64,000 nt of DNA from Phytophthora hibernalis (lineage: Eukaryota; Oomycota; Peronosporomycetes; Peronosporales; Peronosporaceae): assembly GCA_012656075.1 (NCBI GenBank), contig JAAKBF010000203.1, positions 434,001 through 498,000 of the forward strand. The letters are read 5' to 3'. The notes under the pieces were generated by a model. It was not told the origin of the DNA. It ran no database searches and saw only the letters and a list, made by a program, of their open reading frames with translations. The position numbers were made by a program, and so were the translations under genes. This document shows, piece after piece, positions 10,630 to 21,746 of the stretch (the stretch's first letter is position 1; each line of letters begins with the position of its first letter).

Positions 10630-11600
10630 CCTTTATTAAGCTTTCAAAAATGCCTCCGAGAGAGTGATGGCTACAAAATTAAAAATACTCGAAATCGAAT
10701 TCCTGCCGTTATAAAACGCCCGCTCGTTCCTGATAAAGGGCCGAGAAACACCCGCCAACAGTCTAAAGGTCACTTCAGAGGTCCTAGGGTGGTTCTTTTC
10801 CCAATTATCGTGATCCTGCATCAATTGAATCACGCCCGCCGCAGCAGGATATTAAGGAGCTCTTCACGACACCAAGAAACCCAAGACCGTGAGCAAGTGA
10901 GATCAATGGCTTCCCAAATACGAGCTGGAGCTAGGAATTCGGCCAGGTAGCAAAGCTAACGGCCGAGTGGTGAAGGCTTTCTGTAAGTTTTGCCTCTTGT
11001 CCAATCGGGAAGACGAGAGCGCGGGACCTACCCAAGAGATTTCAGATTTTGTTTAAGTTCTGTCAGCTAAGAAGCGAGAAAAACTACGCGGCCTGCCGTC
11101 TTCAGATCTTATCGCAAAGACAATCGCATGACTCATCTTATAGACCAGCACCCTCATCATTGGCCTGAATACGACAGCCTACCGCTCGACGACCAAATTC
11201 GACGAAGTTATTTTTCCAGGGACCCCAAAATAATCCCGTTTTGGACGTCCCAGCCAGCGTTGTTTTTGTCATGTACCAATCGGTGTGATGAGCGCGATAA
11301 AACGTTTGTACTCCGACGATGGAGCGTCCCGCTGGATGACGCCTTTGAAGAGCAGGACGACGGCAGTAGATCAACAAAGCATGGGACTACAGCGAATTCG
11401 ACGCAAGACTCAGATCGCTAAAAGCCTTTGTCTTGGGCATAGCAAGTATTCCACCTGGTACGCACACTGTCGAGGCGGATTTCAGTACTCTCAAACGTGT
11501 CTAATGCAAACTAAGAACTCAGCTCTCCGATTTCGCACTGGAAGGAGAGCTACATGCGACGCAGTACTTTAAAGTAATTGAAGCTGCAGCCTATTGGACG
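10630..11600 (+). pseudogene. decayed hAT/BED-type transposase-like gene
   Basis: Read across all three frames, this stretch keeps two landmarks of a repeat-protein family known in Phytophthora. Around 10990-11180 there is a zinc-finger-like start (CKFC then SFGRE) followed by H-x4-QHPHHWPEYDSL. Around 11475-11570 there is EADFS-x-LK followed by LSDFALEGELHATQYFKV, similar to the hAT C-terminal dimerisation region. Between them lie many stops and frame changes, and the middle of the protein is missing. The element is long dead. No terminal repeats could be assigned. Confidence 0.55.
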
Positions 11601-12832
11601 GCTTTATAGGTCATCATAATCTATTCAACGCATGCCATCACGGCACCTTTCAAAAGCATTCGCTCGATCTGACTGGTCTGATCTACTACCTATTTTAATA
11701 ACTGGTAAACTGTATTGGTAGGCACTGTTGACTCATATATTTGTATGGACTGCCTTTATTAAGGATTTGAGACTGCCTGTAAAAGTTGAACCCTGAGTAT
11801 TACAGTGGTGTGTGAATGATACTTCGAAGTGTAATTCCTTAACTACGGATTTGAAGCTCGTGACCAGTAAAAAGAAAAATTAGGATGCCACCTCATCCAT
11901 TTGGTTATTGTCCGGCATTTTTTTCATAGGTGTAGCAACAAATATACTGCCGATTTACCTACTCGTTTTCAGGAATGGCGACATACAAAATCTAAAATCG
12001 CTTCATTCACGGAAAACCATCGTGTAATTTGCACGAAGCTTTTTCCGGGAGCTATTTCGGCCGTCACAACTAAGGAAAATTATTACGGCTGGTGGCCTAT
12101 GGATACACAGTGAGAACGCTACAGCAAGAACCTCGCTTTGGGAGGGGTTCGGCTGAGTAAATACGCCGAAATGCATGGCATAGCTACAAGTAGTTACCAT
12201 TTCATTAACCCCCGGTACGACGTCAAATCTTAGATGCACGGACTATTTTTCACATGCTTGATATCATGCATGATAAAGAAAGACTAGACTTGACTTGTTT
12301 ATTGGCGAAAAAGAACACCATCCGTATCTCGGTGCAAAGTCTTATCAACTGCACCGATTATGGCGCATACCAAGCGTCATCAGGGATATCTGTTGGTATC
12401 ACGCTTGATGTAGCGTATGTGGTTTTGGCCCTTTTACTGGGAGTGACGTTTTCTTTGTTGCTAGACGCGTGCAAAATGACTGCGAATTTGAGTATTGAAC
12501 TTGAAAAGAAAACGAGTGTAACGCAAGCATTACTTGACGATTACTCTCAGGCACCCCCTGCTTCTGTTCCTACTGAGTATCACCGCCATTTGTCTCCTCT
12601 CCATTTACAAAGGCATCGTCCTCTCCGTAAGTGTTAGCGATCTCTTCCTTCTTCTGATCAGCGACATCCTCCGTGTCGTCAGCAGCGTCGTCCTCCTTAT
12701 CCTCAGCAACTCTGACCTCCTTCTCCTCAGCAGCAACGGCGTCTTTAGTCTGGACACGCTCTTCCTTATCCCTTTTGTTGCCCATACATTTTCTATTTGA
12801 AAATATGTACACTTTAACCAAGATAAAATTGC
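11601..12832. other. AT-rich intergenic DNA, no recognised gene
   Basis: Two open frames (12254-12637 plus strand, about 127 codons, with one hydrophobic segment; 12570-12821 minus strand, 83 codons, Glu/Asp/Lys-rich) overlap on opposite strands. Neither matches a family I know. The acidic minus-strand frame reads like low-complexity sequence. Probably old repeat debris. Confidence 0.35.
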
Positions 12833-13046
12833 AAAACGATGCATAATGCCTCGTTTTACTATTACTTTCCGGTGACTATATTCTAAGTTTTCTTTAATGA
12901 CCAGAAAATGTTTTGGGTGATATTTGTAAAACGTGGCATAATGCATCGTTTTGGTCAATTTTCCGGTAGACATATTATTGGTCAATATTAAAATCATAAT
13001 ATTTGATTGGTCGATTTTAGTAAAACGATGCATTATGCCACGTTTT
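12833..13046. repeat. three copies of a 25-bp near-palindrome, two in perfect inverted orientation
   Basis: Copies lie at 12833-12857, 12928-12952 and 13022-13046. The second copy (starting AAAACGTGGCATAATGCATC) is the exact reverse complement of the third over 25 bp. The first differs from the third at two positions. Each copy is itself close to palindromic around GCATAATGC and begins AAAACG and ends CGTTTT. The spacing from copy to copy is 95 and 94 bp, and the DNA between them also shares TTTTCCGGT and ATTGGTC words. This could be a foldback element or a tandemly arrayed binding site. Confidence 0.7.
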
Positions 13047-13530
13047 GGACCAGTCGGCAACAAAAGGGTTATTAGCTGCGACGTCCGCGTTTCCAGCTCC
13101 AACAGCAAGGGGGATCACTCTGTCCGTCAGCGTACTTGTCTTCATTCCCGTCCGCTTCGCCAGGACCTGTATGATTCTTCACAGGCGGTCTCACCTGGTC
13201 GCTGCGATCGCAACGATGTGTCAGGCTCTCGGTCCCATTGTGCCCAAGCTGGTGCCAAACTGTGTAGCAGGTGAAATTGTTGTTGGGGTAGTGTCCTTGA
13301 CACCCTGAGCATACAAGTACATACTAGCATGATATCAAGTATTATTTCGGCGTTAACATGTTGAATGTCAAGCAATATGCACTTGCTGCTCAAAGCTTTT
13401 GCAGCACTTTGAACAGTAAAACAGTGTCTCCTGACGATTGCACCTGACCATCGTGAGGATAGTGTATACCTTGAACTGCCGCTGGTGTCGTTTGAGAATT
13501 TCATTTCCCTCAACTTACTTGTCGTCCATC
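13047..13530. other. intergenic / repeat-derived DNA
   Basis: No gene recognised. Short open frames on both strands lack known motifs. The right-hand end may belong to the minus-strand retroelement fragment that follows. Confidence 0.3.
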
Positions 13531-13539
13531 TCGAGCTTG

Positions 13540-14000
13540 TAGTTTCCTCGGGTAGTAGATTTTGTCCGTGTGGGCTTCATCTGATTTAGCATATACAGCA
13601 ACTTCGGCCAGTCCATCAACATTCAGCACTGCAGCGGGGTCCTTCTCAAGCAGTCGTGGCATCTTCACAAGGAGGTCGTAAAAGCTCGATTAGTCTCCTG
13701 TCTTCTGGTAGTTTGAAACCGCGCTATCGCGAGCGGTCATCGTCGACTGGGATAGTCGATCGGCGTTACCTCCTTCTCCTCTTCTTTCAACTCGCCGATG
13801 TATTCCTTGTACTGCTGAGATACATACCATGCTCGCGAATAAGCCGCTCTCGAACGTCACCAGTCCTCTCCTCTATGCGGCGAAGGAACGCCTCGGCCTT
13901 GCGGCGTCTCACGCGGCGTACATCATATTCACTCCACTTGGCGTATTCTGGAATGAACACTGACGGTTGTCAGCCACCAAAACGTGGGAAAGGTGTGTAG
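13540..14000 (-). pseudogene. broken coding fragment, possibly retroelement gag-like
   Basis: Reading the minus strand from about 14000 down gives a charged helical stretch (RKAEAFLRRIEERTG, ERLIREHGMYLSAVQ), then LVKMPRLLEKDPAAVLNVDGLAEVAVYA and IYYPRKLQARDG, with frame changes and stops between the pieces. Codon use is GC-rich. I do not recognise a named family. The position next to Gypsy pol sequence on the same strand suggests retroelement origin. Note, however, that it lies downstream of the pol fragment, which is not normal gag-pol order. Confidence 0.35.
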
Positions 14001-14129
14001 TGGCCATGGCAGTGAGTAGATACAATGACCTTTCTTTTGACGGTTGGCAGTGCATCGCGGACTATTTCGACTCAAATGTCCAGTCTTTGGCCATTCCCAC
14101 ATGCTTAATATCAATCATGTGAGAATTGT

Positions 14130-14800
14130 CACATGCTGCCTTATCGAGCCTTAGTACCAGGGGTTAAAAACAGTCACATCTTGAAGCGAGGTGAAGCTAG
14201 ATCGACAAGCTTAGTAGTTGGAGTTTTCATAGGATTCCTCCAACTCGTGAGGCAGTGGCCACTGTCGGGTGACGCAGTACTTTGTGCCAGACACGAGGTC
14301 GATCTCGCGCCGAACCCCACGATCGGGAGGGAGTTGGGATGGTGAGTGCTTAGACATCACATCCAAAACTTCCTGGACCAGGGCGTAAGCCGGGTCATTC
14401 GGGTTCTTGAGAATATCAGAACCCAGTCGCGTCGCACGCTGCTTCCGAAACTCCTCCAGGACGTCCTCGTCCATTACAGAGGAAGAGTTCGCTTCTTCAG
14501 AAATGGACTCCGGCCGTAGGAGTACCATCTCCGAGATCCCGCCGGCCTTTAGGTCGGCCAGAAAGTCTTTCATCGATATTTCTTCGAGATTCAGAAGTTA
14601 TGACATCTCTGGTAGGGCCTCCAGCTGGACCGACCAAGACTTGACCTTGCGGCCAGGCTCGCCGTCGAAGATATGATACCATTCCTCGAGCGGCAGCGCC
14701 GAGGGCGACTTCACCGACTCCGAGCTTCGTCCCGAAGCTTCGGTCTTGACATTTTGTCGAGACTCTTGGCGTGGTACTCTGTTACCCACATCCGTCTTCT
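14130..14800 (-). pseudogene. Ty3/Gypsy-type retrotransposon pol fragment
   Basis: The minus strand carries EEWYHIFDGEPGRKVK, then MKDFLADLKAGGISEMVLLRP, SSSVMDEDVLEEFRKQ and finally QLPPDRGVRREIDLVSGTK followed by RQWPLP. This last block is the hallmark start of a Gypsy reverse transcriptase (LPP-H-x-I-x-L). The fragment stops before any reverse-transcriptase catalytic motif and is split between frames at about 14590. It is a truncated relic; no LTRs were found around it. Confidence 0.7.
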
Positions 14801-15605
14801 GGCGTACCCACTGCCTTATCTCGTCTCGGTATTGCGCCTAAGACCTGTACCTGCCCGTGTGGAACTGTGTTACCCACACTAGAGGTGCTATTAGCAACCT
14901 CCGCGCTAACCACGGTCTCCACCTCTCCGGTCTGTATTGCTGCGACTTGTTCGAGGTCTTCGTGCCGCTTGCCGTCATGTACGCCGAGGAAAGACGACAA
15001 GAAAAACGAGGAGGAAGCGTGAGTCTAGGAGATTGATGTATGTTAACTCTTCAATACAAACCGACCATTTCATAGAGTTGGCTGGTGTCTTCAAGCGCGC
15101 GCAGAGAATCAATCGCCCTGTTCCTTCTGGGAAGGAAGTATATTGGCCTTCCCGACGAAGGACCACTAAGTCTGTCAAGAACACGACGCACACCCGGATA
15201 GCTTGGTCACGGTACGCTCGCACATCAATCTCACCACAAGATCCCGCCAAGAGGAGGCGGCAAGCAACGGAAAGAGCTAGAACAGCACAAGAAAAGGATA
15301 CACTCCCACGCGATCGGCTTGAACCAAGACTCGATCGCAGCACACCGACGACCGCGTGAAGAATGCCCGCGTGGCCGTCACCCTCCCAGACCCCGGAAGG
15401 AGCAACCAAGCTCCAAATCCCGCATTGGTCACCACTGAAATTCTTCACGAACACCGGAAGAGCGTAACCCGCCCTGCCGTCGGGTACACAAGGTGACAAC
15501 AAGGTTTCGATCGCGCCAGATCAGCGAAGTACCCCTCCGATAGTCAGCAGTCCGGGCGTACCGTGCGCAAGCTTCGACCGCGTCAGCAATTTCGTGAAGC
15601 AGCTT
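14801..15605. other. transposon-derived DNA, unassigned
   Basis: Overlapping open frames on both strands, none with recognised motifs. The sequence joins the Gypsy relic on the left to the 5'-truncated Copia element on the right and is probably debris of one or both. Confidence 0.35.
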
Positions 15606-18600
15606 CGCCACTAAAAGGTTCACGTGGACACTTGGGGTGCCTATGCAGAGCCGTCCTATGATGGGAAGTGGTACTTTGCAGTGTTTGTTGACGATGCAAG
15701 CCGGTTTGTGACGGTGTATCTCCTCGAGCATCGTTCCGAAGTCTATCAGAAGTTTGAGGAATATTATGAGCGCGTCAAGACGCAACAGCACGTACGGATG
15801 AAAGCGCTGAGATCGGATAATGCAAAGGAGTTCCAAAAGCTGAAAAGTACGTGCGAGTCAAACTTCGGAATGGAATTTGACAGCAGCATAAAGCACACGC
15901 CAGAGCAAAATGGTGTTGCAGAGCGAATGGTGAGTACCATCACGGAGCGAATGCGGTGCATACTGGTTCACTTCGACCTGCCAGAGATGTTGTGGGGAGA
16001 AGCTGCAATTACGGCAGCACATTGTGTGAACATAATCCCAAGTTCGGTACGAGTAATGGAGGTCCCGTACGCAGTTTGGCCCCGCGAGACTCCTGTTTAC
16101 GCGAAGTTGCGAACTTTTGGCTGTGCAGTCCTGTCGTATGTGGACAAGGTTGAGATACGGAAACTGCAGGCAAAAGCTAGAGAGGCTGTATTCGTTGGCT
16201 TTTCAAGAGAGAAGAGAGGTTATCGCTTGCTTGACAGCAAGACGAACAAGGCCTTTTACAGTCACACAGTTGTGTTCTATGAGAATAAAGCCGGCCGCCA
16301 GCTTACTGATTCCTCGTCCGCACCAAGTGCGGTTCCAACCAGCGACTACTTTGATGTGGATCGCTCACTGGAAGATGAAATTGAGCCGATGCTTGATGAA
16401 ATGCATCAAGGTGCTAGTGAAGAGGACACCGATGCAGATAGTCGTTCGACTGGTGGGGTCAACGACACCAGTGAAGATGACCGGACAGGTGGGGCAGATG
16501 AGAGAGATATCCGGTCAGGTGGGGCCAACAGTCAAGGTCCTTCTAGTTCTTGCACGGTGGCAGAACAAGATGAAGAAAAAGAGGTAGACCATTTGCGAGG
16601 TGCGCGCGTACCGAAAGAAAAAAGGGGACGAAAGAGAAAACGAACTGCGGAAGATAAAGAGGCACGAGCCGAGTGTGAAGACACTGGTAGTAGTGAACCT
16701 CCAGCCACAAAACGGCCCAATGTAGAGACAGAAGTGCCGAGTAGTGCAACAAGTCAGGAACGTCAACGAACGTCCACTTGTACTGCATTGCGCGAGTACA
16801 TGGGATCGAAAGGCTCTCACTCTAAAGACCATCCAGTGACACGGAGTGGTTGAGTAAGTAAACCTTCTACGCGGTTTGGGGACTACGGGTATATTGCCTA
16901 CGAGAATACCAATCCAGAAGAAGAAATTGGCTCTTTGCTGCCGGGATGGAAGAAAGCACGACCTGAGGTGCAGCATGCTTTGGCACATGAGTTGATCCTA
17001 GCTTGGTGGGAAGACTATTGCTGTCTTTCTACAGGTGAATTCATTGAGCCAGACAGCTTTGAAGAGGCAATGGAGAGTGAATACTCCAAGCAGTGAAAGA
17101 AGGCAACCGATGACGAGTTCAACTCCCTGATGCACAATGATACCTGGGAGCTGGTGCCTCAAAAGAAGAACATGAAAGTTCTGCAAAATCGGTGGATCTT
17201 TCTCATGCCATTGGAGGCGTTGAGAGATTCAAAGCGAGGTTTGTTATAAAAGGCATCATGCAGATCTATGGCATCGACTACTTAGAAGTGTACTCACCCG
17301 TTGTGAGGCTGGAGACACTGCGGGTCTTGTTGACACTCGCTGCTGTCTGGGACTATGAGGTACATCTGATGGATGCTATGACTGCGTTCTTGAACGGCAA
17401 GATCGATGTTGAAGTTTATATGGAGCAGTCCGAAGGCTACAAAGTAAAAGGCAAAGAGGACTGGGTTTGCCGACTGAAGAAAAGCATGTACGGCTTAAAG
17501 CAAGTTCGACTAGTATGGTATCAACTGCTCAAGACGTTCTTGGAGGAGCAGGTCTTCACGATGCTGCAGTCGGAGGCACGTGTTGCAGTGAAAGTTAATG
17601 ATGGACAGTTGGTGTTCATTCCTCTCTACGTTGATGATTTAATCCTGTTTGCTCCGTCCTCCAGTGACGATTCCGACTATTCCGTCGATTTCAGCGCCAT
17701 TTCGGCGCGATTGGGGACTGCTAGCTCGCACCGGCGCTCCGTCGTATCGTCCTTCGTGCCGCCGCCAACCGACCAATGGACGCCGCCCGTGCACCCCAAG
17801 AGCGCGGCGGACGCGGCCTCCATCCGCCGCACCGTGCGTCGCAATTCAATGGAGCTCATCAACAAAATGAAGCAGATGTTTCACGATCGGTTCGCAATGA
17901 AGGATCTCGGAGAGCTCCACTACATTTTGGGCTGGGAGATCACGCGGAACCGTGCAGAGAGGACAATGTTTATTAACAAGAAGAGGTATGCTGAGACGGT
18001 GTTCAAGCGATTCAATATGGAAAGTTGCAATGGCTGCAAGCCTCCGAGCACTAGCTGAGCAAGGTAATGTGTCCATCTGAGGATGATGAACGGAAGCTCA
18101 TGAGTGCTAAGCCATATCGTGCCGTTGTCGGCAGTTTGACGTATTTGATGCTTGGAACTCGCCCAGATTTGGCCTATCTCGTGAGAGAATGTAGCCAATG
18201 TCTGGAGAACCCGGAATATTGCATTGGACAGCGGCAAAACGTGGCTTGCGCTACTTGAAAGAAACAGTTGACTGGGGTATTCGGCTCGGTGGAGCAGTGT
18301 GGACAGGTCAAAAGCTTGATGGTCATCTGAAGGCTTATGTAGATGCTGATTTTGCCAATCGTGTTGATGACAGAAAGTCTGTTGCAGGCTACGTGACTCA
18401 ATTTTGTGGTAGTATCATTTCGTGGAGCAGCAAGACAGAGAAGACTGTCGCCCTGCACACGACAGAGGCTGAATACATGGCACTGAGTTTGTTGGTGCAG
18501 GAGGTGGTGCACTTACGCCAAATGCTGAAGGAGCTGCTAGTGAAACAGCAGCAATCATCTCAAGTCTTTGTCGATAATGAAAGTGCAAAGAAACTTGCCA

Positions 18601-18815
18601 ACAATCCTGTTTTTCACTCGAGAACTAAGCACATCGACGTGCGTCACCACTTCGTGCGTGAGCGCATTGAGCTGAAGGAGATCGACGTGCTTCGAGTACT
18701 TGGAGTTAACAACGTGGCTGATGTTTTTACAAAGCCATTGGCACGACCAGCATTTGAGAAGCATCGAGTTACAATGGGATTATTACCAAGAGCAAGATTT
18801 AAAGCAGCAAGTTGA
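15606..18815 (+). pseudogene. Copia-type retrotransposon pol (integrase, RT, RNase H), 5'-truncated and broken
   Basis: The frame opens with the integrase core (VDTWGAY, RSDNAKEF, TPEQNGVAER, the D-D-E residues present), followed by FGCAVLSYV, a long acidic/Ser-rich linker, reverse transcriptase (VYSPVVRLETLR, LMDAMTAFLNG, MYGLKQ, YVDD at about 17628) and RNase H (YVDADFAN, TTEAEYMALS, KHIDVRHHFV, DVFTKPL). Gag, protease and the 5' LTR are missing. The reading frame is interrupted by in-frame TGA codons at 16851 and 17094 and by frame changes at about 17200, 18055 and 18190, so it is inactive. An insert of about 63 codons (about 17660-17848) follows YVDD. Confidence 0.85.
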
Positions 18816-18835
18816 TGGGAATCCGTAGGTGGGGT

Positions 18836-19330
18836 TGTTGAGGAGTTATACTGATCCCCACTATTTTGTAGTGGGAGAAAACCCGTAAGACAAAATAGAC
18901 AGGGAGAACCTAAGAGAAGAGCGAGCTCAGTTGAGAATATACCAAGAGCCCCAGAGGTGGCATTTGCTGCCCAGCTTTGTGTTGCTGTCGTTTTCTTCTC
19001 TGCGCACTCACCACTTCGCTTCAGATTGTATACGGAACTGATCAGGTTTTGTTTAGGTTTTTATACTACGTGTTTGTATTGACAAACCATATGTTTAGCG
19101 GGTGCGAGGATCGAAGACGCAGCAAACCCGCGCGGGGTGCCCGCGAAGCAGGGCCGCGTGGTATTTGCGTAGGCGGGCCCAGCGACAAGCTCACCAGTGA
19201 ACGGACACGTTGTCGCGACTGGAGGTTGTTTTTCTTCTGCGGGGTCTGGGGTGCAAGTTGCACCCCCAGAAACCTGTTCAAATCTCTGATCAGTTCCGTT
19301 TTCGATCCATTCTGGAGCTAATCACTGCGA
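18836..19330 (+). repeat. probable 3' LTR region of the first Copia element
   Basis: A purine-rich tract (AGGTGGGG) at about 18827-18834 ends just before TGTTGAGGAGTTATACTG at 18836, the expected layout of a polypurine tract followed by an LTR starting in TG. The following 500 bases contain no coding sequence. Because the 5' LTR is missing there is no second copy to define the right-hand border, so the end given is approximate. Confidence 0.45.
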
Positions 19331-19613
19331 CGACACTGTTGTCTAGCTCTGCTGCGCTCCGACCACATGCCTAGACTTCGACTACTGCAGCGAACAAGAT
19401 GAAGCGTATCCGGTAGCAGCACCAACCGACCGGGGTTTTTCTGAAGCTGCCAATTTTGATTTTGCGGTACTTCGCAGTGAATGAGAGCGCAGTAATGACG
19501 TAGTTCACGCTCACCGCTTCCTGTCTCGTCGGCTTTTGGGGCTACGAGTGAAGTCGATCGCATCCAGAAAGCAGCAAGCTATCACGCACCACTTTAAATC
19601 TTGATGGAAGGTA

Positions 19614-19910
19614 TGGATCTTGAACGAAGCTTGACGGAGCGGAGGGAGGACAGCACTCTGGACGAGACCGGAGCGAGGACACTTGACCACTTGAGGGGAA
19701 GAAGGAAGATTCGAAAGTGATTGATTGATCAGAGTTACTTTAGCTAGCCTACCACATAGACACGCAGCTTGCGTCCAATCATTCTACTCGTCCAATCATT
19801 GGTGGCGTAATCGACTTACCGTAATCACCGTAATCATCGTGGCTTCGGATTGGACCGGTTCGGGCTAACCGGTTCACGGTCAATAACCGATACCAAACCG
19901 GTAACCCTCA
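19614..19910 (-). repeat. Copia LTR (3' LTR in element orientation)
   Basis: 297 bp, starting TGGATCTTGAACG and ending AACCCTCA on the plus strand. It matches the copy at 23936-24232 over its full length with about six single-base differences (for example C/T near 19660 and 19771). Contains TACCGTAATCACCGTAATCA and ACCGGTTCGGG words. Confidence 0.92.
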
Positions 19911-19920
19911 ATACGCCCCC

Positions 19921-21648
19921 TCAATGCGAAGTCCCACGAATGCCGAGAGCCGTCGTCAGATCCATGTGGCGAGGTCCCGCAAGCGCCTTCGTCATGATGT
20001 CCGCCAGCATCACAGAAGTTTCGCGATACTCGAGCTTCACTTCACCGCGCTTCACTTCGTCGCGGATGTGGTGGTACTTGATGTCGATGTGCTTAGCGCG
20101 GCCGTGGTTCACCGGGTTCTTCGTCATCTTGATGCACGACTGGTTATCTTCACGGATCTTGAGTTCGGGGCCAGTCTCGTTGGCAGCATCAAGGATCTCG
20201 CACAGCAGGCGATGAATCCATTTTCCTTCTTGGATCGCCAGACTCAGCGCGATGTATTCCGCCTCGCTCGTAGATAGCGAAACACTTGACTGCTTCTTGC
20301 TGCCCCAGCTCACAGGCGCACCGAGTAGCATGAACGTGTAGCCCGAAGTCGACTTGCGGTCCGCCAGGTCGCCTGCCCAGTCCGCGTCCGAGTAGCCACG
20401 AAAGTCGATCTTGTCGCCCGGCTTGAAGAAGATGCCATGCGTCTTGGTGCCTTGCAGGTAGCGAAAGATGCGCTTGACCGCAACCCAGTGTTCCTCTTGG
20501 GGGATCTCCATGAAGCGCGACACATAGCCAACGGCGTACGCGATGTCCGGGCGCGTGGCGGTCATCAGGTGCATCAAGGCACCAACAGCTTTGCGAAATG
20601 GGGCGTTGACCTTGGTCGCCGCGTCGCTTGGAACCAGTCGAGTGCTCATGTCCACCGGACTCACCACGGCCTTGCACTCGTCCATGGCGAAGCGCTTGAG
20701 GATGTCGTCCACATATCGCCGCTGACACATGGTCTCGCTGCCGTCCGGGCCGTCCACCAGCTCGATCACAAGAACAAACGCACACTTGCCGCTGTCGGTC
20801 ATCTCGAAGCGCGTCTTCAGGTCTGTCTTCGTGCGCGAGATCAGCTCGGGCGAACTCCCGGTAATCAGCACGTCATCAAAGTACACTAGCACGAGCTCGC
20901 ATTGACCGTCCACGACCTTGATGTAGAGGCACGGATCGAAGGCCGACACTTGAAACCCAATCGAGCACACAAACTCGTCGAAGGTCTCGTTCCACACGCG
21001 CGAAGCTTGCTTGAGACCGTAGATCGCCTTCACCAATTCCAGGCAGTCGAAGTCGCCATCCAGCTCAACACCTTCAGGGACCACGCAGAACACTAGTTCC
21101 TTCATTATCCGATACAGGAATGCGGTCACCACGTCGAGTTGGTCGAGGGGCCATCCAAAGTATTTGGCAATGGCGATGACCATGCGCAGCGTCATGTATT
21201 TGACCACCGGCGAGAACGTCTCCGTGTAGTCGATGCCGTACTTCTGCTTGAAACCCTTGGCCACGAGGCGCGCTTTGTACTTCTCGATGGATCCGTCCGC
21301 TTTGCGCTTGATCTTGAACACCCACTTGGTTCCAATGGCGCGTTGTCCGTTGGGCAGCTTGGCAGCACGAAACACACCACGGAGTCGCATCGATTTGAGC
21401 TCCGCACGAATCGCCTTGCGCCAGTGCACTTGGTCCGGACCGTTCACTGCTTCTTGGAATGTCTTTGGCTCCGAGAGATCCACTGCAGCTTCAACAGTGT
21501 TGGCACTTGCACGCCAAAACACGTGAGGCGTCGAGTCTTCATCTTGGTCCCCAGACTTTTCTTCTTCATCTTCATGTGGCGAGGAGTTGTCCGGCGCGCT
21601 TGCTTCTTCCGGTCCAACTCGGTGACGTACAGCGCGCGGTCTTCTCAC
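19921..21648 (-). CDS. Copia pol: reverse transcriptase and RNase H
   Basis: An uninterrupted 575-codon frame. It starts in the Ser/Asp-rich linker, then gives WRKAIRAELKSMR, KWVFKIKRKADGS, FSPVVKYMTLR, LDQLDVVTAFLY, IYGLKQASR and the catalytic YFDD (Phe instead of the more usual Val). RNase H follows with YSDADWAGD, STSEAEYIALS and KHIDIKYHHIRDE, ending MTKAL-x-GPRHMDL. These enzymes copy the element's RNA into DNA. The product would normally be part of a longer polyprotein; it is separated from the integrase part by a frame break near 21650-21750. Confidence 0.9.
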   Translation of the reverse strand: MRRPRAVRHRVGPEEASAPDNSSPHEDEEEKSGDQDEDSTPHVFWRASANTVEAAVDLSEPKTFQEAVNGPDQVHWRKAIRAELKSMRLRGVFRAAKLPNGQRAIGTKWVFKIKRKADGSIEKYKARLVAKGFKQKYGIDYTETFSPVVKYMTLRMVIAIAKYFGWPLDQLDVVTAFLYRIMKELVFCVVPEGVELDGDFDCLELVKAIYGLKQASRVWNETFDEFVCSIGFQVSAFDPCLYIKVVDGQCELVLVYFDDVLITGSSPELISRTKTDLKTRFEMTDSGKCAFVLVIELVDGPDGSETMCQRRYVDDILKRFAMDECKAVVSPVDMSTRLVPSDAATKVNAPFRKAVGALMHLMTATRPDIAYAVGYVSRFMEIPQEEHWVAVKRIFRYLQGTKTHGIFFKPGDKIDFRGYSDADWAGDLADRKSTSGYTFMLLGAPVSWGSKKQSSVSLSTSEAEYIALSLAIQEGKWIHRLLCEILDAANETGPELKIREDNQSCIKMTKNPVNHGRAKHIDIKYHHIRDEVKRGEVKLEYRETSVMLADIMTKALAGPRHMDLTTALGIRGTSH

Positions 21649-21746
21649 AGGTTCATCGTCTTCACTTGAGCGATTCTTGCGCTCTCCCGCCTGCTTGTAG
21701 TCCGTCTGCGGAGGACCATTATCTTCAATGTCGAGCGAGTCGAGGT

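Noticed and set aside
12254..12637. 127-codon frame with one hydrophobic stretch
   Set aside because: Overlaps an opposite frame, sits in AT-rich repeat debris, and has no recognisable family; not called as a gene.
20189..20785. 198-codon minus-strand frame in another register
   Set aside because: Shadow of the Copia reverse transcriptase, whose correct frame shows all catalytic motifs.
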